Assembly (NCBI GenBank): GCA_035711845.1
Contig: DASTBU010000173.1
Location: 1-26,844 of the forward strand
Direction: 5' to 3'
Length of the DNA: 26,844 nucleotides
Origin: DASTBU01 sp035711845
GTDB lineage: Bacteria > Acidobacteriota > Vicinamibacteria > Vicinamibacterales > 2-12-FULL-66-21
Each line of letters begins with the position of its first letter. Position 1 is the stretch's first letter. A program made the translations under genes and the position numbers. Under the pieces are notes generated by a model that ran no database searches, had not been told where the DNA came from, and worked only from the letters and a program-made list of their open reading frames with translations. This document shows positions 8,250 to 15,908 of the stretch, one piece after another.

Positions 8250-8287
8250 ATCGCGCGGTCGGGCAGACGGCCCGATTGCGCGATTTT
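8250..8287 (+). terminator. Rho-independent terminator after the LytTR regulator
   Basis: ATCGCGC (8250-8256) pairs with GCGCGAT (8278-8284) and TCGGGC (8259-8264) pairs with GCCCGA (8270-8275). The two intervening positions form G-U wobbles in RNA, giving a continuous 15-bp stem with a 5-nt AGACG loop, then TTTT. It lies 47 bp after the regulator's stop codon. Confidence 0.85.
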
Positions 8288-8302
8288 CCCGGCCAGTCCT
8301 AT

Positions 8303-8318
8303 CGGCACCCCTCTTGCG
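8303..8318 (+). promoter_or_regulatory. Candidate sigma-54 (-24/-12) promoter
   Basis: The sequence GGCAC, five bases, TTGC matches the sigma-54 consensus core (TGGCAC-N5-TTGC) except for the first T. GG (8304-8305) and GC (8316-8317) have the required 10-bp separation. It lies just after the terminator and about 88 bp before the receiver gene, so transcription would begin near 8329. No activator site was identified. Confidence 0.55.
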
Positions 8319-8404
8319 ATTGCCGGGCCACACGTGCATTCAACCCGAGCCGCAACTCCGGCGCTGCGGCCGTCGTGTCTCTACTCTGTTCACGGTGGAC
8401 TGAC

Positions 8405-8800
8405 ATGACTATGTCTCTGCCTGTTCCGAAGGTCGCGGTCGTATCCGAGGACGCCGAGCTGACCGAGGTCTGCGCGAGCGTGCTGCGTCAGGAAGGCTAC
8501 GCCGTCAGGACCGCGCAGCACTCCGGTCACGCCGTGCTGGCCTGCCTCGAAGGCGGGCCCGTCGATCTGCTGATCGCGGAACTGTCCATGGATGACGGCT
8601 CGGGACCTTCGCTGGCGCGGCGGATGCGCCGGTACAATCCGAACCTGCGAGCGATCTACATCGCGAAAGCGGGAACCCTCTGCACGACCGAGACGGTCCT
8701 CGTGCGGCCGTTCACGCGCGACGACCTGCTCAGGCGTCTCGAGGGGCTGCCGGAGCCCGACGACGCATCGGCGACGACCGACCCAAGCACCTACTTCTGA
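8405..8800 (+). CDS. Orphan receiver-domain protein, degenerate phospho-acceptor site
   Basis: A stand-alone 131-residue CheY-like receiver with no output domain. The fold is recognisable (KVAVVSEDAELTEVCASVL, then VDLLIAELSM, then LVRPFTRDDLLRRL) and the acidic residues Glu15-Asp16 are kept. The phospho-acceptor position aligns with Glu59 instead of Asp, the conserved Lys of the KPF motif is Arg101, and the Ser/Thr switch position looks like Ala or Lys. It probably cannot be phosphorylated in the normal way and may mimic the active state. The first ATG is used; ATG 8411 is also possible, and neither has a clear ribosome binding site. It overlaps the end of the convergent LolA-like gene by 10 bp. 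Confidence 0.8.
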   Translation: MTMSLPVPKVAVVSEDAELTEVCASVLRQEGYAVRTAQHSGHAVLACLEGGPVDLLIAELSMDDGSGPSLARRMRRYNPNLRAIYIAKAGTLCTTETVLVRPFTRDDLLRRLEGLPEPDDASATTDPSTYF

Positions 8801-9549
8801 ACCGGCGCCTGCTTCGAAGGCGTGAAGACGGCGTCGTCGATCGGCAGGTTGAACTCGACTTTGGTCAGACTGATCTGCAGGACCGGCTTGCCGTTCATCG
8901 ACTGGCTCAGGCTGAAGGGGACCTGCATGCCGTCCACGGTCCGGTAGTCCGACAGGTCGGTCTGCACTTCCGCCCTCATCCCTCCCTGCTCCATCGTCGA
9001 GACGGTACGAACCTCGAGACCGGTCTCGGCGCTGAGATACAGATGCTCTATCTGACCGGCCTTCTTGGTCACCCGCAAGTGATGAAGAGCCTTGCCGTCG
9101 ATCGTCTCGGCGCCCACGAGCTCGATCTTGTGGCCGCGTTCCTTGTAAGAGAGCAAGAGAGGATCGAAGCTCGCATCGTCGCGCGTCGACTCGGCCATGT
9201 CGGCCGGCACGGGCTGCGGCTGCCCGCCCGCCTCTGCGGTGTCGCTGCGCCACACCCTGGTGCCGTCGAACGCAACCGTCACGGTTCGATCGGGGAGTTT
9301 CTGATCTCGTCGCAGTTTGTTCGGCCGCTTGGCCCACGTTTCCAGCGGAAGCTCCATGCCGCGTGCTTCGACGGTTGCCGTGATCTTCACCGTTTCGAGG
9401 CTGCGGAGCCTTTCGACGCCGCCCCGCGCGGCGAGGTTTTTCGCGATGATCTCGTCGAGCGTCTGGCTCGAGGGCTCTCCGGCCAGCGCCACAACTGCCG
9501 CGATCGGAACAATCGCCATCCACGCGCAGACGTGACGTGCGCAGCGCAT
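8791..9549 (-). CDS. LolA-like exported lipoprotein-carrier-fold protein
   Basis: This 252-residue protein has an N-terminal signal peptide (hydrophobic stretch MAIVPIAAVVALAG, cleavage near residue 24). It continues as an outer-membrane-lipoprotein-sorting-like domain: DEIIAKNLAARGGVERLRSL, TVKITATVEARGMELPLETW, RPNKLRRDQ, later DGKALHHLRVTKK, EHLYLSAETGLEVR, and DYRTVDGMQVPFSLS. Such LolA/VioE-fold proteins bind lipid or lipidated cargo in the periplasm. Many, like this one, are not true LolA, and their cargo is unknown. The ATG has a strong ribosome binding site (AAGGAG, 5 nt before). It is convergent with the orphan receiver gene and lies downstream of the GlsB-like gene on the same strand. 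Confidence 0.85.
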   Translation of the reverse strand: MRCARHVCAWMAIVPIAAVVALAGEPSSQTLDEIIAKNLAARGGVERLRSLETVKITATVEARGMELPLETWAKRPNKLRRDQKLPDRTVTVAFDGTRVWRSDTAEAGGQPQPVPADMAESTRDDASFDPLLLSYKERGHKIELVGAETIDGKALHHLRVTKKAGQIEHLYLSAETGLEVRTVSTMEQGGMRAEVQTDLSDYRTVDGMQVPFSLSQSMNGKPVLQISLTKVEFNLPIDDAVFTPSKQAPVQK

Positions 9550-9625
9550 GACATCTCCTTCACTGAACCAATTGTGCACGGGTACCTGATTGTACAGCGG
9601 GACACGGAGGCAATGGCGGCGTGCA

Positions 9626-9658
9626 GGGGGACGGCGACGCGAGCGCGCCGCCGCCCCC
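9626..9658 (-). terminator. GC-rich hairpin, possible terminator
   Basis: GGGGG (9626-9630) and CGGCG (9632-9636) pair with CGCCG (9649-9653) and CCCCC (9654-9658), with one bulged A and a 12-nt loop. It follows the stop codon of the GlsB-like gene by 14 bp on the - strand. There is no U-tract, so intrinsic termination is uncertain; it may instead shield or attenuate read-through into the LolA-like gene. Confidence 0.4.
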
Positions 9659-9672
9659 TCCTCGATTCGGCG

Positions 9673-9924
9673 TCAGACCTTGCGTCTGACCATCATGCGG
9701 TAGATCGCGAGCAGAATGATCGCGCCGAGGATGGAGATGATCCACCCCGCGCTCTCGTTCGTGTCGTAGAAACCCATGGCCCGGCCGATGAACCCACCCA
9801 GAAGCGCACCCGCGATCCCAAGGAGGATGGTGATGATGAACCCGCCTGGATCTCGCCCCGGCATCAACAGCTTGGCGATGATCCCCACCACGAGCCCGAA
9901 CAGAATCCACGTAAGAATTCCCAT
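9673..9924 (-). CDS. GlsB/YeaQ/YmgE family stress-response membrane protein
   Basis: This 83-residue protein has three hydrophobic helices (about residues 2-19, 26-44 and 58-76) with the family's glycine pattern: ILFGLVVGIIAKLLMPGRDPGG, where PGRDPGG follows helix 1, and LLGIAGALLGGFIGRAMG in helix 2. The end is basic (MMVRRKV). The family, also called transglycosylase-associated, comprises small inner-membrane proteins induced under general stress, with no proven activity. The ATG has a consensus ribosome binding site (AGGAGG, 9-10 nt upstream). It is followed on the same strand by a hairpin and the LolA-like gene. Confidence 0.92.
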   Translation of the reverse strand: MGILTWILFGLVVGIIAKLLMPGRDPGGFIITILLGIAGALLGGFIGRAMGFYDTNESAGWIISILGAIILLAIYRMMVRRKV

Positions 9925-9956
9925 GCGATCGTCCCTCCTGTGCCGTGGAGCGTTAA

Positions 9957-9972
9957 TGCAATCGCCTGACCA
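9957..9972 (-). promoter_or_regulatory. Weak sigma-54-like site upstream of the GlsB-like gene
   Basis: On the - strand TGG and TTGCA occur with exactly the 8-bp separation of the sigma-54 consensus, but the intervening CAC of the -24 box is not matched. The predicted start near 9946 would give a leader of about 20 nt containing the AGGAGG site. Confidence 0.25.
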
Positions 9973-10036
9973 CCGATAGGTAGGGTGGAGTATATCGGCA
10001 GAGCTCGACGCAAGCACTCGAAAAAAGCAAGTTCGG

Positions 10037-10711
10037 CTATTGCGCGCGGGCCTGGCTTCCCCGGCGCTGTCTGGGACGCTCGTGGGTGCGTCGAGGCTGC
10101 GGGCGGCGATCCCCGGCCGGACGGGCGGGATTGGGGTTGGCAGCGGAATCCTGAGATGCTGGCCGGGGGGACGCCGGAGCCCCGTCGCCGAGCAGCGCGA
10201 CCATCGGGCTCGTGCCCGTGAGGAGCACCCCCACGGCGTAGTACGCGGCGATGAGCATGACGGGCCAGAGCAGGCGCGAGCCGGCTGCCGCGCTTCCGAA
10301 CGCCAGGACCAGGGCCACCATCAGATCGGCGACGGTCCCGAGAAGCCGTATGCGCTTTGTCTGCAAGGGCTTGCCCCAGGCAAGCGAGACGCCGCCGGAC
10401 TGCTGGTCGGCCTGCTGGGTCGCCGCAGCCACGGAGGTAACGTGGTCTGCAGTAGCGGGATCCGGAGCCGGCGAATGCTGCTTCTCGAACCTGCGGATCA
10501 CATCATCGGGATCGAGGCCAACGCACTGCGCATAGGACCGCACGAACGCCCGCCGGAAGATCCCGCCCGGCCAGCGTGAGAGGTCGTCCGCTTCGAGGCC
10601 TTCGAGGAGCGGGACAGAGACCTTGGTGCTCTCGGAAATGGTCCGGAGGGCAAGGCCCCGTCGTTCACGTTCGCGCCTCAGATAGGCGCCGAGCGTAGTG
10701 GTTTCGTTCAT
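10037..10711 (-). CDS. RodZ-like HTH protein with RDD-like membrane region
   Basis: This 224-residue protein opens with a RodZ-type helix-turn-helix domain (residues 7-77; LRRERERRGLALRTISESTK, LLEGLEADDLSRWPGG, FVRSYAQCVGLDPDD). After a Gln/Ala-rich linker, two hydrophobic segments (about 122-142 and 147-167) resemble an RDD-type bundle, with RIRLLGTVADLMV in place of the usual Arg-Asp pattern and GTSPM in place of GSTPG. The tail, about residues 180-224, is Arg/Pro/Gln-rich and probably disordered. In RodZ the HTH contacts MreB in the cytoplasm, but no periplasmic RodZ domain is present, so that role should not be assumed. It has a close paralogue at 26012-26647 and is divergent from the beta-lactamase-like gene. 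Confidence 0.8.
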   Translation of the reverse strand: MNETTTLGAYLRRERERRGLALRTISESTKVSVPLLEGLEADDLSRWPGGIFRRAFVRSYAQCVGLDPDDVIRRFEKQHSPAPDPATADHVTSVAAATQQADQQSGGVSLAWGKPLQTKRIRLLGTVADLMVALVLAFGSAAAGSRLLWPVMLIAAYYAVGVLLTGTSPMVALLGDGAPASPRPASQDSAANPNPARPAGDRRPQPRRTHERPRQRRGSQARAQ

Positions 10712-10869
10712 CAGCTCCGCATGATTCTGGACGCAGGGTCTACGGCGGCAGTATGCGTCACAGCCGGGTGACACGCAAGCTGAACATTGCTCGATCCACA
10801 ATATCTAGTAGACCGATTCCCGCAACTCTCAGTGGGCGGGGGCATCGGACACGCTATATTGGGGGCATC

Positions 10870-11817
10870 GTGAAGCCTGTCGCAACCCTGGCTGCTCCGT
10901 TCCTCGGGGCGCTTCTCCTCGCCCAGAATGCGGCGGGACCGCCGGCCGAGGCCAGCATGGAGCAACGAATTGCCGGCATGGTGGCGGATTTCCGTGGCGT
11001 CATGGGCATCGCGGCAATCGACCTGTCGAGCGGCGCCACAATCGCTGTCAACGGTGATACGCGCTTCCCCACCGCCAGCACGATCAAAACCGCGGTGATG
11101 CTCGAGGCCCACCACCAGGCCGCAGAAGGCCGCCTCCGCCTCGACGCGACGTTCGCGCTCCGCGACGCTGACAAGGTCGGCGGGTCCGGCGTCCTGAACG
11201 GATTGACGCCCGGTCTCATCCTGACCACGGCCGACCTGATCCACCTCATGATCGTGCTGAGCGACAACACGGCCACGAACCTGCTGATCGACCGCCTCGG
11301 CACCGCCCGCATCAACGCACGCCTCGACAGCTACGGCCTGCGGGAGACGCGCCTTTTCAGACCGACGTTCCGCGACGGAAAGCCCGACGTTCTGCCGGAG
11401 CTCGAACGGGAGTTCGGCTTGGGGATGACGACTCCTCGCGACATGGCGCGGCTCATGGCGCTCATCGCGCACGGCGAAGCTGTCAGTCGCCAGGCCTCCG
11501 ATACGATGCTGGCGACGTTGAGGGGCCAGCAGGATCGGGCGATGATTCCGCGCCTGCTTCCGTCGATGGAGGGCTTGACGATCGGCAACAAGACGGGCAC
11601 GGACGCGGAGAAACATCCTGGACCGGATGGCACGCGGAGGCACGTGCGCGCGGACGCTGCAATCGTCTCGGCACCCGGCTTCTCGTATGTGCTGGCGATC
11701 TACGCGCGGCAGGTGGACGACACCCGGTGGGGCATCGAAAACGACGCGCTGACGACCGGCGCGCGCATCTCGCGGCTCCTTTTCGAGCACTATTCGCGCG
11801 CGCGCAAGAGGCCTTGA
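10870..11817 (+). CDS. Class A beta-lactamase-like serine hydrolase
   Basis: The 315-residue product has a signal peptide (residues 1-28, LAAPFLGALLLAQNAAG) and the penicillin-recognising serine hydrolase fold. The three active-site elements are Ser70-Thr-Ile-Lys73 in PTASTIKTAV, Ser131-Asp-Asn133 in VLSDNTATN, and Lys241-Thr-Gly in GNKTGTD. A glutamate that could serve as the omega-loop base is Glu179 or Glu181, ahead of GMTTPRDMARL, but its alignment with Glu166 of classical enzymes is unclear. It could be a true beta-lactamase or a related amidase or carboxypeptidase. GTG 10870 is chosen because GGGGG lies 4 nt upstream and a signal peptide starts there; an extension upstream is Arg-rich. 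Periplasmic. Confidence 0.88.
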   Translation: MKPVATLAAPFLGALLLAQNAAGPPAEASMEQRIAGMVADFRGVMGIAAIDLSSGATIAVNGDTRFPTASTIKTAVMLEAHHQAAEGRLRLDATFALRDADKVGGSGVLNGLTPGLILTTADLIHLMIVLSDNTATNLLIDRLGTARINARLDSYGLRETRLFRPTFRDGKPDVLPELEREFGLGMTTPRDMARLMALIAHGEAVSRQASDTMLATLRGQQDRAMIPRLLPSMEGLTIGNKTGTDAEKHPGPDGTRRHVRADAAIVSAPGFSYVLAIYARQVDDTRWGIENDALTTGARISRLLFEHYSRARKRP

Positions 11818-11872
11818 ACCGACTCGATTCTGGGTTTTGAGTCACGTGTTCGGTCAAGGCCGTCCCTTTTTT
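11811..11872 (+). terminator. Rho-independent terminator overlapping the beta-lactamase-like stop
   Basis: GCCTTGA (11811-11817, including the stop codon) pairs with TCAAGGC (11854-11860). CCG (11819-11821) then pairs with CGG (11851-11853) past one bulged A, with an inner ACTC/GAGT helix. Six T follow at 11867-11872. This separates the gene from the amidohydrolase fusion downstream. Confidence 0.65.
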
Positions 11873-11933
11873 CTTTGCCTATGCCCGTTGTTTGGCTACG
11901 CTCTGGACGAACCTCAGAGCTCACGGAGGATGC

Positions 11934-14900
11934 ATGACTGCCGCCCGAAAGCCCGGCCGCCGCGGCCGGACCGCCCCGTGGACCGTTGTGATGGCCGCCC
12001 TCGGCTGCCTGCTGCTGCCTCCCGGCGCCCGGTTTCTCGCTCAGGAGAAGCAGGAAGAGCCGGCCGACAAGGACAAGAAGGAAAAGAAGGACCTGCCGCT
12101 CGTGCCCGAGCGCACGATCGAGTTCGAGACGTCCGAGGGGTCCTGGATCTCGCTGGATGTGTCTCCGGACGGCCGCAACATCGTCTTCGAGCTGATCGGC
12201 GATCTCTACACGCTGCCGGTGACGGGCGGCGCGGCCACGTGCATCACGTCGGGGTTGATGTTCGACAGTCAACCGCGCTACTCGCCGGACGGCGCCAGGA
12301 TCGTCTTCCTGTCCGACCGAAACGGCGACGAGAACATCTGGATCGCTGACCGGGACGGTACCAACGCACGACCGCTGACCAAGGGAAAGAACACGCGGTA
12401 CTGGTCGCCCGAATGGACGCTGGACGGCAAATACATCATCGTGTCGCGGTCGGGGACCGGAAATACCGGGACACAGTTGTGGCTCTATCACGTCGATGGC
12501 GGCAGCGGCGTGAACCTGACCGGGAGCGAGGATCGCCGCCAGCTCAACCCGCTCGGCGCGGCGTTCGGCAAGGAGGACCGGTACGTCTACTACACGGAGC
12601 GCACCGCGGCGGGAAGCGTCTACAACCAGTTGAACTTCCGCTGGCAGCTCGGGATGTACGATCGCCAGACCGGCGAGAACTTCAGGATGAGCGACGAGCT
12701 CGGGAGCGCCATGCGCCCCGTCCTCTCACCCGACGGACGATGGCTCGTCTATGCGACGAGGTGGGACGCGCAGACCGGACTCCGCGTGCGCGACCTGAAG
12801 AGCGGCGACGACTCCTGGCTGATCTATCCGGTGACGCGCGACGATCAGGAATCGCTCGCCACGCGCGACCTGATGCCCGGATCCTCGTTCACGCCTGATT
12901 CGACAGCGCTCATCACGTCGATCGACGGCGGCATCTGGCGGGTCGCTGTTCCCTCGGGGGAGGCGACGCCCATCCCGTTCACGGCGAAGGTCGAGCAGCA
13001 GCTCGGACCGAAGCTGCAGTTCGACTACCCGATCGAGGAAGGGCCGGTCCGGGCGCAGCAGATCCGGCATCCGCGTCTCTCGCCCGATGGCAAGCGCCTC
13101 GCTTTCACGGCGCTGGACCGCGTGTGGGTCATGGACTATCCGAGCGGCAGGCCGCGGCGGATCAGCAGTGCCGGGGCGGGCGAGCATCACCCCGCCTGGT
13201 CCCCCGATGGGCGCTATCTCGCGTATGTCACCTGGTCGGACGCGGAAGGCGGACACGTGCAGCGGGTGGCCGTCGACGGTGGCATCCCGCAGACACTGAC
13301 CCGGATACCATCGTTCTACTCCGACCCCGTGTTTTCGCCGAATGGCGAACGCATCGTCGTGGTGCGCGGCCCGCGAGGCGAGCGGCAGGAAGATTTCTCC
13401 CCGCAGGGGCGCGGCGGCCAGGCGATGGAGCTCGTCTGGATTCCCGCGGCGGGTGGCGAGACGAGCCGCATCACGCCGTTCAGAGGCCAGGGACGGCCGC
13501 ACTTTGCCAAGGATCCCAACCGCATCTACGCCTGGGAAGGCAGCCGCGGTTTGGTGTCGTTCCGGTGGGATGGGACCGATCGCATCACGCACGTGAAAGT
13601 CACCGGTTTCAAGAATCCGAACGCCGAACAGCCCAGCAACGCCGCCGAAGTCGTGATGGGACCCGACGGCGAGCACGCGATAGCGGAGGCCCAGCGGCAC
13701 CTCTACCTGCTCACGGTCCCGGTGAAGGGCGGCGAGCCTCCGACGGTCGCGCTTGCGAAACCCGAGGAGGCGGCTGTTCCGGTCACGAAGCTGACCACCG
13801 TCGGCGGCGAGTTCGCGTCGTGGGCCGAGAACGGAAACGCCGTCACGTTCGCGCTCGGCCGTACGATGTTCCGCTACGACCTCGCAGCGGCAAAGGCCGC
13901 CGAAGAGGCAGAAAAACAGAAAGAAGCAAAAGCGGGCACCGGCGCGAGCAAGGCGGAGGATACGAAGCCCGCCGAGGGCGCCAGAAAGAAACCTGCGTAC
14001 GAAGCCACCGCGACCGAGGTGATCGTCGAAGCGCCGCGATCCAAGCCGTCGGGTACCGTGGTGCTGCGCGGCGCGCGAATCCTGACCATGAACGGACCCG
14101 AGGTGATCGACAACGGCGACATCGTGGTCACGGACAACCGGATCGCCGAGATCGGCCGCCGCGGCCAGGTGCGCATTCCCTCGGGCGCGCGCACCATCGA
14201 CGTCACCGGCAAGACGATCATGCCGGGCCTCGTGGACGTTCACGCGCACATCTGGCCCGCGTGGAACATCCACAAGACGCAGGTGTGGGAGTATCTCGCC
14301 AACCTCGCATATGGCGTCACGACCACGCGCGATCCGCAGACGGCCACGACCGACGTGCTGTCCTACCGGGACATGGTGGAGACCGGCCAGATGGTCGGCC
14401 CGCGCGTCTTCGGGACCGGCCCCGGTGTCTTCCTGCAGGACAACGTCCAGAGCCTCGAGGATGCGCGGGACGTCCTCAAGCGGTACAGCTACTACTGGAA
14501 TACCAGGACCATCAAGCAGTACATGGCCGGCAACCGGCAGCAGCGCCAGTGGATCATCATGGCGGCGCGCGAGCAGAAGCTGTTGCCGACGCTCGAGGGC
14601 GGGCTGGATCTGAAGCTCAACCTGACGCAGGTGCTCGACGGCTATCCGGGCCTCGAGCACACGCTGCCCATCATGCCGCTCTACAAGGACGTCGTGCAGC
14701 TGGTGGCGCAGTCAGGCATCGTGTACACGCCGACGCTGCTGGTCCAGTACGGCGGCCCGTGGGCCGAGAACTACTTCTACGAATCGACGGACGTTCACGC
14801 CGACACCAAGATGCGTCGGTTCACGCCTCACCCCGATCTCGACAGCGCCGTGCTCCGTCGTCCGTGGTTCCACGAACAGGAGTACTCGTTCCCGCTGGCC

Positions 14901-15335
14901 GCCAAGGTCCTGGCCGACGTCGTCAACGCCGGCGGGAAGGTGGGGCTTGGCGGGCACGGTCAGCGACAGGGCATCCAATGCCACTGGGAGCTCTGGGCGA
15001 TCGGATCGGGCGGCATGCCGAACGGCGAAGTGCTGAAGGTCGGGACGATTTACGGCGCCGAAGCCATCGGCATGGCGAAGGACATCGGCTCGCTGGAGAA
15101 GGGCAAGCTCGCCGATCTCATCGTGCTCGATCGCAACCCGCTCGAGAACATCCGCAACACGAACTCCGTCCGGTACGTGATGAAGAACGGGGAGCTGTAC
15201 GACGGCGAGACGCTCGATCAGGTGTGGCCGCAGCAGAAGAAGCTGCCGCGCCAGTACTGGTGGGACATCGAGCCGACGCTCCGCAAGACGGCGCCGGTGC
15301 GGCCGAGCATCACGAACGGGGGACAGAGAAAATGA
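11934..15335 (+). CDS. TolB-like beta-propeller/amidohydrolase fusion protein
   Basis: This 1133-residue exported protein has an Arg-rich N-terminus and a hydrophobic segment (TVVMAALGCLLLPPGA). A beta-propeller of PD40 (TolB-type) repeats runs to about residue 645; seven clear blades carry SPDG-type motifs such as VSPDGRNIVFE, YSPDGARIVFLSD and WSPDGRYLAYVTW. A Lys/Ala/Glu-rich linker (649-705) follows. The amidohydrolase domain (about 706-1115) has the metal motif VDVHAHIW (His770, His772), EHTLPIM, and GLGGHGQRQG (His1008) where most relatives have an Asp, then GKLADLIVLDRNP. Cyclic amide or peptide hydrolysis is likely but the substrate is unknown. ATG 11934 has GGAGG 5 nt upstream. It converges with the alkyltransferase gene, leaving 35 bp. 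Confidence 0.95.
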   Translation: MTAARKPGRRGRTAPWTVVMAALGCLLLPPGARFLAQEKQEEPADKDKKEKKDLPLVPERTIEFETSEGSWISLDVSPDGRNIVFELIGDLYTLPVTGGAATCITSGLMFDSQPRYSPDGARIVFLSDRNGDENIWIADRDGTNARPLTKGKNTRYWSPEWTLDGKYIIVSRSGTGNTGTQLWLYHVDGGSGVNLTGSEDRRQLNPLGAAFGKEDRYVYYTERTAAGSVYNQLNFRWQLGMYDRQTGENFRMSDELGSAMRPVLSPDGRWLVYATRWDAQTGLRVRDLKSGDDSWLIYPVTRDDQESLATRDLMPGSSFTPDSTALITSIDGGIWRVAVPSGEATPIPFTAKVEQQLGPKLQFDYPIEEGPVRAQQIRHPRLSPDGKRLAFTALDRVWVMDYPSGRPRRISSAGAGEHHPAWSPDGRYLAYVTWSDAEGGHVQRVAVDGGIPQTLTRIPSFYSDPVFSPNGERIVVVRGPRGERQEDFSPQGRGGQAMELVWIPAAGGETSRITPFRGQGRPHFAKDPNRIYAWEGSRGLVSFRWDGTDRITHVKVTGFKNPNAEQPSNAAEVVMGPDGEHAIAEAQRHLYLLTVPVKGGEPPTVALAKPEEAAVPVTKLTTVGGEFASWAENGNAVTFALGRTMFRYDLAAAKAAEEAEKQKEAKAGTGASKAEDTKPAEGARKKPAYEATATEVIVEAPRSKPSGTVVLRGARILTMNGPEVIDNGDIVVTDNRIAEIGRRGQVRIPSGARTIDVTGKTIMPGLVDVHAHIWPAWNIHKTQVWEYLANLAYGVTTTRDPQTATTDVLSYRDMVETGQMVGPRVFGTGPGVFLQDNVQSLEDARDVLKRYSYYWNTRTIKQYMAGNRQQRQWIIMAAREQKLLPTLEGGLDLKLNLTQVLDGYPGLEHTLPIMPLYKDVVQLVAQSGIVYTPTLLVQYGGPWAENYFYESTDVHADTKMRRFTPHPDLDSAVLRRPWFHEQEYSFPLAAKVLADVVNAGGKVGLGGHGQRQGIQCHWELWAIGSGGMPNGEVLKVGTIYGAEAIGMAKDIGSLEKGKLADLIVLDRNPLENIRNTNSVRYVMKNGELYDGETLDQVWPQQKKLPRQYWWDIEPTLRKTAPVRPSITNGGQRK

Positions 15336-15370
15336 CAGGGCAGATTCGTTGCTTGCGGATTGGGGATTGA

Positions 15371-15871
15371 TCAGAACATCACCACGCCCTCGTGCTGCAG
15401 CAGCCAGCGCTTCCGATCGAGACCGCCGCCGTACCCCGTGAGGCTGCCGTTGCTGCCGATCACGCGGTGGCACGGGATGATGAGGGCGACCGGGTTGGCG
15501 CCGTTGGCTGCGCCGACGGCGCGGACCGAGGAAGGCATGCCGATGGTCCGCGCCAGGCCCGCGTATGACGCGGTGGCCCCGGCGCGGATGCAGCGGAGGG
15601 CGCCCCACACCTGCCGCTGAAACGGCGTACCATTCAACTCCACCGGCACATCGTCCAGCACCCCGATGCGACCGTCGAAGTAACGGTTCAGCGCGCGGAC
15701 TGCACCGGCCGGATCCGGATGGGGTTCGAGCGCGTGCCCGGGATACCAGGCTTCGAGCCGCCGGCGAATCCCGGCGGTCTCGCGACCGAAGTGCAGCAGG
15801 CAGACGCGCCCGGCGTGCGCGGCAATCGTCAGCGGGCCGATCGGCGATTCGATTGTCGTGATGTGCAGCAC
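15371..15871 (-). CDS. ogt: Methylated-DNA--protein-cysteine S-methyltransferase
   Basis: This 166-residue suicide repair protein transfers the alkyl group from O6-alkylguanine (and O4-alkylthymine) in DNA to its own cysteine. The acceptor Cys134 lies in the invariant IIPCHRVI, the DNA-flipping Arg117 in SSVRAVG, and the C-terminal GYGGGLDRKRWLLQHE is typical. The N-terminal domain (residues 1-80) is the poorly conserved part. The length matches the short Ogt/MGMT form without the Ada regulatory domain, so induction by methylation is not expected from this gene. It starts at GTG with GGAG just upstream. It lies 37 bp after the amidohydrolase gene on the same strand, probably co-transcribed. 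Confidence 0.95.
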   Translation of the reverse strand: MLHITTIESPIGPLTIAAHAGRVCLLHFGRETAGIRRRLEAWYPGHALEPHPDPAGAVRALNRYFDGRIGVLDDVPVELNGTPFQRQVWGALRCIRAGATASYAGLARTIGMPSSVRAVGAANGANPVALIIPCHRVIGSNGSLTGYGGGLDRKRWLLQHEGVVMF

Positions 15872-15908
15872 GACTCCATTCTATCCACCGGACCGCGTCG
15901 CGTCGCTG

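Noticed and set aside
13124..15370. Long second + strand frame inside the propeller-amidohydrolase gene
   Set aside because: It is an Arg-rich out-of-frame shadow of a gene with a complete signal peptide, propeller and amidohydrolase motifs.
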